The notes under the pieces are model-generated. The model did no database searches. It was not told the DNA's origin and saw nothing but the letters and a program-made list of their open reading frames with translations. Positions 34,486 to 43,037 of a stretch of DNA of 64,000 bases are shown one piece after another; position 1 is the first letter of the stretch; every line of letters starts with the position of its first letter. Source of the DNA: Verrucomicrobiota bacterium (lineage in GTDB: Bacteria > Verrucomicrobiota > Verrucomicrobiia > Limisphaerales > JADLHS01); NCBI GenBank assembly GCA_029573725.1, contig JAKQDQ010000122.1, forward strand, positions 36,156 through 100,155, in the 5' to 3' direction. Both the position numbers and the translations under genes were made by a program.

Positions 34486-35775
34486 ATGAAAGTACTGCGT
34501 CATACGGACCGTCAGTTTGCCCGGGAACTCGCCCGCATCGCTGCATCCGCCAGTCTGTTTGATCCGGTGATTGAGCAACGAACGCGCGCGATTGTGGCGG
34601 CGGTTGCGGCGCGGGGCGACGCGGCCCTGCTTGATTTCACCGAACAATTCGATGGCGCCAAACTGACGGCCCAACAACTGCCGGTAACCCGGGAGGAATT
34701 GCTGGCGGCGTCGCTCAAGGCCGGTCGTCCGCTGCGGGCGGCAATCGCTGCAGCGCGACTGAACATCGCGCGCTTTGCCAGGAAATCGCGACGTAAAAGC
34801 TGGCACGCCAGAAATTCGCACGGCGCGGTGGTGGGGGAGAAGTTCGATCCGTTTGCGCGCGTGGGCATTTACGTTCCGGGCGGGACCGCGCCGCTGGCGT
34901 CCACCGCGCTGATGACCATCACGTTGGCGCGGGAGGCGGGATGCCGGGAAATCGTCGTCTGCTCCCCGTGCGGCAAGGATGGGGGGCTCAATCCCACCAT
35001 TGTCTTTGCGGCGCGGGCGGCGGGCGCGACGGAGATTTACCGGGTGGGGGGGGCGCAGGCCATCGCCGCGCTGGCGTACGGGACGGAAACCATCCGGCGG
35101 GTGCAGAAAATTTTCGGTCCCGGCAACGCTTACGTCAGCATGGCCAAGCGGTTGTTGTTTGGCCATGTCGCGGTGGACTTGCTGGCCGGCCCCAGCGAGC
35201 TGCTGGTGTTGGCGGATGACTCGGCGGACGCGCGCTTCATCGCGGCGGATCTGTTGGCGCAAGCGGAGCATGGGTCCGGACACGAACGGATCTGGCTGGT
35301 CACGACTTCACGGCAATTATTGGGCGCGGTGGAAAGGGAGATTTCCCGGCAATTTCCCGCGCTGAGCCGGCGTAAAATGGTGCAACGCGTGCTCGATCGA
35401 AACGCGTGGTTGATCCTGGTGAAAACCATGGCGGAGGGGGTGGCCCTGACCAATCGTTTGGCCCCGGAACATTGTGAAGTGATTGCGCGGCGGGCCCGTG
35501 CGGTGAGTCGGGGCATCACGACGGCGGGGGCGTTGTTTCTCGGCAATTATTCTCCGACAGTGTTGGGCGATTATGTGGCGGGTCCGAGCCACGTTTTGCC
35601 CACGGACGGCGCCGGTGTTTCGTTTGCCGGGCTGACGGTGGATCAGTTTCAGCGCCGCACCAGCGTGGTGGAGTATTCGCGCGCCGGGTTGCGCCGCGCC
35701 TTGCCGGCGGTGCGGCAATTTGCCGCGCTGGAAGGCCTGGACGGTCACGGCAAATCGGCCGAGGTGCGCTTCTGA
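34486..35775 (+). CDS. hisD: Histidinol dehydrogenase, 429 aa
   Basis: Last enzyme of histidine synthesis, oxidising L-histidinol to histidine with NAD and Zn. Recognised by GIYVPGGTAPLASTALM, FGPGNAYVSMAKR, DLLAGPSELLVLAD, the zinc-site region DLLAQAEHGSG, NRLAPEHCEV and GNYSPTVLGDYVAGPSHVLPT. Length matches the family. Start at ATG 34486. No other his gene is in the window. tyrS follows 38 bp after the stop on the same strand. Confidence 0.96.
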   Translation: MKVLRHTDRQFARELARIAASASLFDPVIEQRTRAIVAAVAARGDAALLDFTEQFDGAKLTAQQLPVTREELLAASLKAGRPLRAAIAAARLNIARFARKSRRKSWHARNSHGAVVGEKFDPFARVGIYVPGGTAPLASTALMTITLAREAGCREIVVCSPCGKDGGLNPTIVFAARAAGATEIYRVGGAQAIAALAYGTETIRRVQKIFGPGNAYVSMAKRLLFGHVAVDLLAGPSELLVLADDSADARFIAADLLAQAEHGSGHERIWLVTTSRQLLGAVEREISRQFPALSRRKMVQRVLDRNAWLILVKTMAEGVALTNRLAPEHCEVIARRARAVSRGITTAGALFLGNYSPTVLGDYVAGPSHVLPTDGAGVSFAGLTVDQFQRRTSVVEYSRAGLRRALPAVRQFAALEGLDGHGKSAEVRF

Positions 35776-35813
35776 GTTGGCTATCCGGAGGAGGACATTT
35801 TACCCTGTGCCGC

Positions 35814-37091
35814 GTGAGTATTTTAGCCGAACTCGAATGGCGCGGGCTCATCGCCGATTGCACCGACCGGGCGCAATTGGCGGACAAGCTGGCGCGTCCC
35901 ATCACGCTCTACTGTGGTTTTGATCCGACGGCGGATTCGTTGCACGTCGGACATCTCGTGCCCTTGCTGGTGTTGCGGCGGTTTCAAAAACTGGGGCATC
36001 ATCCAATCGCCGTGGCGGGTGGGGCGACCGGAAGCATCGGGGATCCCAGCGGCAAAACATCGGAGCGTTCCCTGCTGAGTCCGGAGCAGATTGCCGCCAA
36101 CGTGGAAGCGGTGCGCCCTCAACTGGCTCGATTGCTGGATTTCGAGACGCGCCAAAATCCGGCCCGGCTGCTGGATAATGCCGATTGGATGGCCGGGGTC
36201 AGCTATCTCGGTTTCCTCCGTGAGGTCGGCAAACACTTTTCCGTCAATCAAATGGTGGCGAAGGAGTCGGTTCGCGCGCGCATGGAAGACCGCGATACCG
36301 GGATCAGCTACACGGAGTTCAGCTACATGCTGCTGCAGGCATTTGATTTTTACGTGCTGGCGCGGGATCACGGCTGTGAATTGCAGATCGGCGGGAGCGA
36401 CCAATGGGGCAACATCACCGCCGGCATTGACCTGCTGCGCAAGAAACTGGGACGCCAGGGTTACGGATTGACGCTGCCGCTCATCACCAAGGCCGACGGC
36501 ACGAAGTTCGGTAAATCCGAGGGCGGATCGGTCTGGCTGGACGCCCGGAAGACAAGCGTTTACAAGTTTTATCAATTTTGGATCAACACGGCAGACGCGG
36601 ATGTGCTGTCCTATTTGAAATTCTTCACCTTCCTCCCGGAGCCGGAAATTGCGGCTCTGGCCGGCCAGCACACGACCAATCCCGGCGCGCGCGCCGCCCA
36701 AAAAGCGCTGGCGCAGGCGGTCACGGAGATGATCCACGGCGCCACGGCCACCCAGGAAGCGATTCGCGCCAGCCAGATTTTGTTCGGGGGGGAGTTGACG
36801 GGGGTTTCCGAGCGCGTTTTTCAGGACATCGTGGGTGAAGTGCCCACGCAGAAAGTTGAGCGGACGAAATTGGATGCCGGCGGCCTGCCCCTGGTGGAGT
36901 TGTTGGTGCTCGCCGGGTTGAGCGCTTCCAAAGGCCAGGCCCGCAAGGATATCGAAGGTGGCGGCGTCAACATCAACAATGCGCGTGAGGCAAACGTCAG
37001 CCGGCTGGTGACCGCGGACGACCTGCTTTTCGGCAAGCACGTGCTCTTGCGCAAAGGGAAAAAGAATTACGTCGTCGTGACCGCGCAGTAA
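35814..37091 (+). CDS. tyrS: Tyrosyl-tRNA synthetase, 425 aa
   Basis: Class I synthetase that charges tRNA-Tyr. The HIGH motif appears as H44-V-G-H47 in DSLHVGHLVPLL and the KMSKS loop as KFGKSEGG near 231-235; YMLLQAFDFYVLARDHGCELQIGGSDQWGN is the tyrosine-binding core (read in two parts: YMLLQAFDFYVL and IGGSDQWGN). The C-terminal S4-like RNA-binding domain contains VELLVLAGLSASKGQARKDI. Starts with GTG at 35814; the nearest GGAGGAGG (35786-35793) is about 20 bp away, farther than usual. Confidence 0.96.
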   Translation: MSILAELEWRGLIADCTDRAQLADKLARPITLYCGFDPTADSLHVGHLVPLLVLRRFQKLGHHPIAVAGGATGSIGDPSGKTSERSLLSPEQIAANVEAVRPQLARLLDFETRQNPARLLDNADWMAGVSYLGFLREVGKHFSVNQMVAKESVRARMEDRDTGISYTEFSYMLLQAFDFYVLARDHGCELQIGGSDQWGNITAGIDLLRKKLGRQGYGLTLPLITKADGTKFGKSEGGSVWLDARKTSVYKFYQFWINTADADVLSYLKFFTFLPEPEIAALAGQHTTNPGARAAQKALAQAVTEMIHGATATQEAIRASQILFGGELTGVSERVFQDIVGEVPTQKVERTKLDAGGLPLVELLVLAGLSASKGQARKDIEGGGVNINNAREANVSRLVTADDLLFGKHVLLRKGKKNYVVVTAQ

Positions 37092-37148
37092 GGCGCCGGG
37101 TCGCGCCGGGACGGCGTGCTCCGCCCGCGGATTGCCCGGGCGCGCGCC

Positions 37149-38144
37149 TTACCCGGGAATGAGGTCGCTGACAAGCGCGCGTTCCTCTTTCAATTCCTTT
37201 TCCGTGAGGGCGATTTTGGCGCGGCTGAATTCATTCAGCGGCACGTCGGGAACAATGTTCCAGGTTTTGCCGGTGCTGCGGACGGGGTAGCTGAACATCA
37301 ACCCTTTCTCGATGCCGTAGCTGCCGTCGCTGCATACCGCGACGCTGTGCCAGTCGGTTCCCGGCGTGGGGTTGACCACGGAACGAACAGTATCAATGGC
37401 GGCGTTGGCGGCGCTGGCGGCGCTCGAAAGGCCGCGCGCCTTGATGACCGCCGCCCCGCGCTGTTGCACAATGGTGATGAAATCTTTTTCCAGCCATTCC
37501 TTGTGCCCGATGATGTCCGGCACGGGTCGCGTGCCGATGCGCGCGTTGAAGAAATCCGGGAACATGGTGGAACTGTGGTTGCCCCAAATGGCCAGATTGG
37601 TGACGGCCGTCGTGTCCACGCTCGCTTTCCTGGCCAGTTGCGCCCTGGCGCGATTTTCGTCCAGGCGGGTCATCGCGAAGAACCGGTCCGACGGAATGCC
37701 GCGGGCATTGTTCAGGAGGATCAGGGCATTGGTGTTGCACGGGTTGCCCACCACCAGGGCGCGCACGTCCGCGGCGGCATGCTTTTCCAGCGCGCGACCC
37801 TGCCCCACGAAGATCCGGCCGTTGGCGCCCAGAAGGTCCTTGCGTTCCATGCCAGCTTTGCGCGGCGCCGCCCCGACGAAGAGGGCCCAATTGACCCCCT
37901 TGAAACCGACGCTCAGGTCGCCCGTGGTTACCACGCCCTTGAGCAGCGGAAACGCGCAGTCTTCAATTTCCATGGCGGTGCCGTCCAACTTCGCGAGAAT
38001 TTCGGGAACATCCACCTCGATCAGATGCAGAATGACCGGCTGATCCGGCCCGAACAGATCGCCGGAAGCGATGCGAAACAACAGGGAATAGGCGATTTGA
38101 CCGGCGGCTCCGGTCACGGCAACGCGAATGGGAATTTGATTCAT
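37149..38144 (-). CDS. mdh: Malate dehydrogenase, 331 aa
   Basis: TCA-cycle enzyme oxidising malate to oxaloacetate with NAD. Rossmann loop is [20 protein letters not shown], followed by [15 protein letters not shown] with substrate Arg, [26 protein letters not shown] and the catalytic His in [15 protein letters not shown]. It belongs to the cytosolic-type (MDH group 2) branch by these motifs. Start at ATG 38144 (an alternative upstream frame has no coding character). Convergent with tyrS; stops are 57 bp apart. Confidence 0.95.
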   Translation of the reverse strand: MNQIPIRVAVTGAAGQIAYSLLFRIASGDLFGPDQPVILHLIEVDVPEILAKLDGTAMEIEDCAFPLLKGVVTTGDLSVGFKGVNWALFVGAAPRKAGMERKDLLGANGRIFVGQGRALEKHAAADVRALVVGNPCNTNALILLNNARGIPSDRFFAMTRLDENRARAQLARKASVDTTAVTNLAIWGNHSSTMFPDFFNARIGTRPVPDIIGHKEWLEKDFITIVQQRGAAVIKARGLSSAASAANAAIDTVRSVVNPTPGTDWHSVAVCSDGSYGIEKGLMFSYPVRSTGKTWNIVPDVPLNEFSRAKIALTEKELKEERALVSDLIPG

Positions 38145-38462
38145 AAATGCAAATACAATCCAGAATTCTACAGTCGGATCGCAGTATAAGGATGGCTGTC
38201 GCATGCGCGCAAGCATGCAGAACTCGCCAACCCGGCCACGCACCGGGCAAAGGCGACGGCCGGTGATTTCCCTGAAACGACCGGCGGCCATCGGTCCTGC
38301 CGGTGCTGCCCGTGGCTGCGGGAAACCGGGGCGGAGTTCGAAAGCGCAAGCGGGAACCGGGGATGGCCGCAGTCTGGGGCGACGCCCCCGGCAAATTGTT
38401 CCCGCACGTTCGCTGCGGGTTATGCGGAAGTTGCAAAACGCTTAAAACTACGGGCCGGACTA
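38145..38462. other. Intergenic region upstream of mdh and ric
   Basis: About 320 bp between divergent starts. It holds G+C-rich sequence with several short inverted repeats (for example around 38290-38400) and a stretch GAGTTCGAAAGC near 38335 that superficially looks like a tRNA T-loop but has no acceptor or anticodon partners. No gene recognised. Confidence 0.4.
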
Positions 38463-38487
38463 AAATATGCACTTGAAATACATATTT
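38463..38487 (+). promoter_or_regulatory. Palindrome resembling an NsrR (NO-responsive Rrf2) operator
   Basis: Two 12-bp halves, AAATATGCACTT and AAATACATATTT, are inverted repeats about a central G with 10 of 12 positions matching. The inner 11-1-11 (AATATGCACTT-G-AAATACATATT) differs from the NsrR half-site consensus AAGATGCATTT at two positions on the left. The site covers a TAAAAT (38461-38466) that could be the -10 element and ends 20 bp before the start codon of ric, a classic NsrR target. Repression relieved by nitric oxide is the inference; no nsrR gene is in the window. Confidence 0.55.
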
Positions 38488-38507
38488 GGCGTGGCTAGCG
38501 TGAAAGC

Positions 38508-39242
38508 ATGCTAAACGTTACTGCTGAAACTACCATTGGAGACATCGTTCGCACCGCGCCTGCCACGTCGCGGCTCTTCGACAGTTTGAAGATCGACTTT
38601 TGTTGTGGCGGCAAAAAGTCGCTGGCTGAGAGCTGCAAGGAGCGGGGTCTGGACGTCAATACGGTGGTGACGATGTTGTCCGCGATCGGGCAAATGGACG
38701 CCGCCCCGGCCACCGATGTGGACGGCATGACTTTGACGGAATTGTGCAACCACATTCAAGAAACCCATCATGCGTATTTACGCGAGGAGTTGTCGCGGCT
38801 GGATTTCATGACCCGCAAGGTGCTCGCGGTGCATGGTGAGCACGAGCCGCGCTTGATTGAACTGCGCAAAGTGTTCGAGGGTTTTCAGGCGGAGATGACC
38901 ACGCACACCGACGAGGAGGATGAAAGTGTTTTTCCGGCCATCTGCGAATTGGAGGTCGGGGACGCCGCCGAAAGAACTTCAAAATTGGATCTGGTGAGCA
39001 CCCTGAAAAAAATGGAAAACGAACATGACAGTGCGGGGCAGGCGCTGGAGAAGTTCCATGATCTGACCGATAATTTCACCGCGCCGGACTGGGCCTGCAA
39101 CACTTTTCGCGCCCTGTACGACGCCTTGAAGCAACTGGATGCCAACACGCACCAGCATATTCACAAGGAGAACAACGTGTTGTTTCCAAAAGCCCGTCAG
39201 CAGCTGGCTGCCCGCCCGCAGCCGGTGCCGGCCACCACCTGA
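38508..39242 (+). CDS. ric: Iron-sulfur cluster repair di-iron protein (RIC/ScdA/YtfE), 244 aa
   Basis: Repairs Fe-S clusters damaged by nitric oxide or peroxide. The ScdA N-terminal domain has FDSLKIDFCCGGKKSL (C32, C33), followed by a hemerythrin-like four-helix domain whose di-iron ligands are readable: H88 in ETHHAYLREEL, H133 and E136/E137 in THTDEEDESVFP, H173 in NEHDSAG, and H217-x3-E221 in HQHIHKENNVLFP. ATG at 38508. It is followed after 20 bp by a second hemerythrin-like gene and then a nitroreductase. A palindrome upstream suggests NO-responsive control. Confidence 0.93.
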   Translation: MLNVTAETTIGDIVRTAPATSRLFDSLKIDFCCGGKKSLAESCKERGLDVNTVVTMLSAIGQMDAAPATDVDGMTLTELCNHIQETHHAYLREELSRLDFMTRKVLAVHGEHEPRLIELRKVFEGFQAEMTTHTDEEDESVFPAICELEVGDAAERTSKLDLVSTLKKMENEHDSAGQALEKFHDLTDNFTAPDWACNTFRALYDALKQLDANTHQHIHKENNVLFPKARQQLAARPQPVPATT

Positions 39243-39262
39243 AGCGCACCGACCGGAACCGT

Positions 39263-39805
39263 GTGAATGCCTTGCGCGACCATCCCGCCCCCTTCCGGCC
39301 CGCGGCGCTGGAAGTGATGCCGCTGGCGCGCCTGTGCGACCGGCTGGCGCGCCGGCAGCGAATTTTATTGGAACGCGAAATGGCGCGATTGGAGGACTTG
39401 ATTTGCCGGGTGAACGCTGCGGAGCCGGGTGGACCGGGTCAGTCACGGCGGCTGGGAATTGCTTTCAAGGCCTTCCGATCCCGCCTGGTCGCGCATATGC
39501 ACGAGGAGGCGCACCTGGTGTTTCCGCCCATCCGTCGTGCCGGCGGCGCCGTTGGCAGGAGCGCTCCGGCCATCCGGGCGCTGCGACGGCGCGCGGCACG
39601 CTGGCGACGGCAGCATTTTCAAGTGGACGAAGCCATTGCCCGGTTGCGCCACCTGGCGGCCGCCCCGGCCTCGCCGGGCGCGGCGGTCGCGCCCCGGCGC
39701 GCGTTGCGGCAGGCACTGGCCCGGTTTGAGCGGCTCATTCATGAGCAGATGTATGAAGAAAATCGCTTTCTCTTTCCGCGCGCGTTGAGTGGGTGTCGCG
39801 TTTGA
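39263..39805 (+). CDS. Divergent hemerythrin-like protein, 180 aa
   Basis: A second four-helix hemerythrin-type domain without the CCGG domain. Later ligand helices are intact: H and EE in LVAHMHEEAHLVFPPI, H in WRRQHFQVDEAI, and H-x3-EE in IHEQMYEENRFLFPRA. The first helix, which in the preceding Ric reads THHAYLREEL, here reads RRQRILLEREMARLEDL, so the first-helix iron-ligand histidine is replaced by Arg/Gln. The protein is Ala/Arg-rich. Starts with GTG at 39263, 20 bp after ric. Possibly a partner or decoy of Ric, or an altered metal site; function inferred only from context. Confidence 0.75.
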   Translation: MNALRDHPAPFRPAALEVMPLARLCDRLARRQRILLEREMARLEDLICRVNAAEPGGPGQSRRLGIAFKAFRSRLVAHMHEEAHLVFPPIRRAGGAVGRSAPAIRALRRRAARWRRQHFQVDEAIARLRHLAAAPASPGAAVAPRRALRQALARFERLIHEQMYEENRFLFPRALSGCRV

Positions 39806-39851
39806 GGCAGTGCGGCATGCGCGCGCCGTGCCGCGGACAAGGATCATTCCC

Positions 39852-40391
39852 ATGAAAGTCATTGAAGCCATTGAACGACGTCGGGAAACCGGCCGCTTCC
39901 AGTCGAAAGCCCTGCCTGAGGAGACAGTGCAACTGCTGGCCCATGTGCTGCAGCTGGCTCCGACAGGAAACAACGCGCTCTCGCGCGAGTTCATCCTCGT
40001 CCGCGATTCCACCCGTCTGCAAACCCTGGCGGAGACCACGCCCTACATGGCCTGGCTGCGGGAGGCGGCTTTGGGCGTTGTGATTGTCGCGAATCCCATG
40101 GTGAGCAAATATTGGCTGCAGGATGCGACCCTCGCCGGGGGATTTCTGTGGCTGGCCGCGGTGGAACAGGGTTTGGGCATGGCGTGGGGGGCAGTTTACC
40201 ATTCCGAGGATGCCGTCGAATCCGCGCGTCGCGAGGGGCATGCGCGCCAGGTTCTGCATATTCCATCCGAGCAGCGGGTGGTGGCCATTCTGGGAATCGG
40301 TTATCCCGCAGTTGAACCCGCCCCCAAGAAATTGCATCCCAGAAGTGCGGTGATACATTTCGAGAGTTTTTCCCGCCCCGCCCCGGCATGA
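39852..40391 (+). CDS. Nitroreductase-family FMN oxidoreductase, 179 aa
   Basis: Nitroreductase fold: EAIERRRETGRFQSKALPEE near the N-terminus, LQLAPTGNNALSREF (phosphate/FMN contact), MAWLREAALGVVIVAN, and the C-terminal VVAILGIGYPA. Such enzymes reduce nitro or quinone compounds with NAD(P)H and FMN. Length is in the range of compact family members. Start at ATG 39852, 46 bp after the hemerythrin-like gene, so likely a third gene of the nitrosative-stress cassette. Confidence 0.88.
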   Translation: MKVIEAIERRRETGRFQSKALPEETVQLLAHVLQLAPTGNNALSREFILVRDSTRLQTLAETTPYMAWLREAALGVVIVANPMVSKYWLQDATLAGGFLWLAAVEQGLGMAWGAVYHSEDAVESARREGHARQVLHIPSEQRVVAILGIGYPAVEPAPKKLHPRSAVIHFESFSRPAPA

Positions 40392-40419
40392 GCTTGCGGC
40401 CGCGCGGCTCGGGAACCGG

Positions 40420-40806
40420 CTACGGTCGCCAGCGTACGAGGCTGACGGAAATCTGCGCGGTAACGTCGGTCAGCTGGTTGGTGGTGGGCACGAACACCGG
40501 GGCGACCTTGGATTCACCCGGGGCGATGGTGGCAGCGCTGGCCAGGGGATTGACGGCTACAATGGTGCCGTTTGTTTGCTGCAATGCCACTTGAAAAACC
40601 ACCTGCTCCGCCGTGCGCGACCGTTGATTGGTCAGGCGACAGATTACGAGCGAGCCGCCGTTGGTCGGGGTGGATCGCAGCACCACGGCTTCCAGCCCCT
40701 TGGTGTCGCGCAGGGCCCGTTCCGACGGCGCGGAACGCGGCCAGAGTTGCATCCCCCAGATACCCAACGCCAGGATGGCAATGGCCAGGGCAATCCAGGT
40801 TTTCAT
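40420..40806 (-). CDS. Hypothetical membrane-anchored protein, 128 aa
   Basis: An N-terminal membrane helix (TWIALAIAILALGIWGMQL) is followed by a small immunoglobulin-like beta domain (LVICRLTNQRSRTAEQVVFQ, IAPGESKVAPVFVP, VTAQISVSLV), similar in plan to FxLYD-type periplasmic domains. Last gene of an operon with the prepilin-like gene 18 bp upstream. Function unknown. Confidence 0.6.
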   Translation of the reverse strand: MKTWIALAIAILALGIWGMQLWPRSAPSERALRDTKGLEAVVLRSTPTNGGSLVICRLTNQRSRTAEQVVFQVALQQTNGTIVAVNPLASAATIAPGESKVAPVFVPTTNQLTDVTAQISVSLVRWRP

Positions 40807-40824
40807 GCTGGTCGGCGTTCGGTG

Positions 40825-41658
40825 TTAGTAAAAAGGGTTGGTCTCGCTGGGCACGGTTTCCACCCCCGCGTAGTCCGGACCGTACGCAAACACATTGACG
40901 AACTCGAAGTGGCCATCGAGAAACCAGGCATTGGCCCACAAGGCGTGCGGATCGGGCTTGTACCATTGCGCGCGTGGACTCGGGGCCACCACTCCGCTCA
41001 TGGTGCGATAAATCGGAATGCTGCCCAAGACCACCTTCTTCGACGGATGCCGGTAAAAGCTCGTGGTCAGTGATTCACCCAATGGAAGCGGATGGGTGGC
41101 AAACTCGTGGTAGGAAAACTCCGGGCCGACGAATTTGGCAATGCCCATCGGTGCAATCACTCCGCCCATGCGGTTGTAGCCGGAGGCGTAGAAATAACTG
41201 GTGCCGTAGAGTTCGTAGCAGGTGGCCTTGGCTTGATAGGCCGCGGTATCGAACCACCACAATGGTTCCCCACGGTCGCAGGAGGAGCTGAAGATTCCGG
41301 GATGGGCCACGTAGGCGTTCAACGGGCGTTGCTCGGCCGGCAACGCGCCGCCGAACATCCGCGCCGGCAACCACGGGTCCGTAGCGGCCACGCGGCCTTG
41401 CGGGCCGCCCAGTTCCTGCGAACTGGCCAGGGGCATGCGGTTGTGTGCGTCATTCGCATACATCAACACGCCCAGCCCGATCTGGCGCAGGTTGCCCTGG
41501 CATTGCACCCGGCGGGCACGGGCTTTGGCCTGCGCCAGCGCGGGCAGCAGCAAGCCGGCCAGAATCGCGATGATTCCAATGACCATCAACAGCTCCAGCA
41601 GCGTGAAACCGCCCCGGTTGCGTCGCGCGCACAAGGAAAGTCGGCCGCCGGGCTTCAC
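40825..41658 (-). CDS. Prepilin-like secreted protein, 277 aa
   Basis: GTG at 41658 overlaps the stop of the upstream gene (GTGA), so translation is coupled. The class III signal [27 protein letters not shown] (in parts: [19 protein letters not shown]) has the conserved Glu. A long middle and the ending [16 protein letters not shown] match the H-x9-DG pseudopilin-like family also represented at 30496-31272. Cys residues in the middle ([15 protein letters not shown]) may pair in the periplasm. Role unproven. Confidence 0.85.
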   Translation of the reverse strand: MKPGGRLSLCARRNRGGFTLLELLMVIGIIAILAGLLLPALAQAKARARRVQCQGNLRQIGLGVLMYANDAHNRMPLASSQELGGPQGRVAATDPWLPARMFGGALPAEQRPLNAYVAHPGIFSSSCDRGEPLWWFDTAAYQAKATCYELYGTSYFYASGYNRMGGVIAPMGIAKFVGPEFSYHEFATHPLPLGESLTTSFYRHPSKKVVLGSIPIYRTMSGVVAPSPRAQWYKPDPHALWANAWFLDGHFEFVNVFAYGPDYAGVETVPSETNPFY

Positions 41659-42845
41659 GGAGTCAGGGCCAGCACCCGGTAGAATTGCTGCGCAGTTACC
41701 GGTGCGGGATCCACCCACGCCACCGTTCCGGCGGTCGGGTAGGTGAGGAGGGGATCGGTCACCGTCTGCCACGAGTTCAGATCGCTGGAGCGCTGGATTT
41801 GATACGCTTGCGCGGCCGTGCCGGTGAACTGGATCACCGGTTGCCCATTTTCGAAGTGCAAGGACTGAATTTGCGGGGGGGTCGCCAGTGTCTGGGTGCT
41901 GTAGGCCACGGTAAAGTTGCCGATTGCGCTGGCTAGGCCGATGGGGAGGCCGGCTTCGGTGTAATTGGGGGAGGTCTTGCCCATTTGCGTCAGCAGCAAA
42001 TACGTGGCATTGCCGGGCAGCCGCGGCGCGATCTCGGTTATCAGGTACTGCTTGAGATCACCGCTGTAAAAGCCGAAGTCTCCCGCAAACGTCACGCCGG
42101 ACAATCCTTCCGCGGTCAGTTGGCTCACCGGAATCAAGTGACCCGTCTGGGTTTTGTCGTTGAACGTGGCGTCAATGTCGCCGGGATCGGGATCGCCATC
42201 CGCGCTGGTCGCGAAATAGAAGTCGATGTCGTATTCCAGCGACCAGTTGGCGGTCATGCTCGCATGCCAGTGCCCGGAGTTGCCCGCGCCGTCCACATTG
42301 AATACGCTGTTGGCGGTGGCGGGACTGCCCGGGGTGACCAGAAATTGGTTCATGCTCATTTGGGCGTTCGCCTGGCCGGCATAGGCCAGGGCCTTTACCT
42401 TGGTGGTCCAGTTGCTCCCGTTGTCCGGTTCAAGGTCAAGGGTGAGGGAGCCCGAAAGGGACGGGGCCAGAACAAAGCCGTGCGGTCCGGCAAGCCCGGG
42501 CGGATCCACCAGATTGTGACTTAACGCTCCGGCCAGATTGTTGTTGGCCGGAAGCGCGTTGTCGTCGCTGGTGAACACCAGCCAGTCGCCCGAGTTGGGG
42601 GTGGGTTTGGAGGGTTTGCGGCCGGCGGCCGACGGCAACACATCAGTGGCGTCGGTGTCATTCCAAGTCAGCAGTTCAAAATTCAGTGTGGCTGCGTCAG
42701 TCCAATGCAACAGGCAGCCGGCGCCGCAACAAACCGCAAGGAGTCTGGCGAGGAACGGGCGGCCCGGGCTTCGCGCCTTTCCGGACGGGAGGTGGGATGT
42801 TTGGTTTATTAGAATTTCCTGTGACCTGGCATTCTTGCACAACAT
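41655..42845 (-). CDS. Secreted beta-rich protein, 396 aa, unknown function
   Basis: An N-terminal segment (about 25-50, with [20 protein letters not shown]) acts as a signal peptide. The body is beta-rich and low in Cys, with [34 protein letters not shown] and [22 protein letters not shown]-terminal domain ([43 protein letters not shown]) is the same exported end domain found in other secreted proteins of this window. It heads an operon with a prepilin-like and an anchored protein, which suggests these three act together at the cell surface. Confidence 0.65.
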   Translation of the reverse strand: MLCKNARSQEILINQTSHLPSGKARSPGRPFLARLLAVCCGAGCLLHWTDAATLNFELLTWNDTDATDVLPSAAGRKPSKPTPNSGDWLVFTSDDNALPANNNLAGALSHNLVDPPGLAGPHGFVLAPSLSGSLTLDLEPDNGSNWTTKVKALAYAGQANAQMSMNQFLVTPGSPATANSVFNVDGAGNSGHWHASMTANWSLEYDIDFYFATSADGDPDPGDIDATFNDKTQTGHLIPVSQLTAEGLSGVTFAGDFGFYSGDLKQYLITEIAPRLPGNATYLLLTQMGKTSPNYTEAGLPIGLASAIGNFTVAYSTQTLATPPQIQSLHFENGQPVIQFTGTAAQAYQIQRSSDLNSWQTVTDPLLTYPTAGTVAWVDPAPVTAQQFYRVLALTP

Positions 42846-43037
42846 ACCTTGATATTATGTGGCAAAAATTCCGGCACTGCCTTCCGCAACTTGCGCTTTT
42901 TTAGCGGTGATTTGCGTTTTGAGATGGCGCCAACGCGGGCGTGGTTTCGGCGCAAACGAAGTCCTGATGGAATCGCCCCTTCGCTCCGGGGAATTCCCCG
43001 GCAATGCTCGAAGGGGCTGGCGATCAATTGGCGCTTC

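Noticed and set aside
38330..38345. GAGTTCGAAAGC resembling a tRNA T-loop
   Set aside because: No cloverleaf partners or acceptor stem could be found around it.
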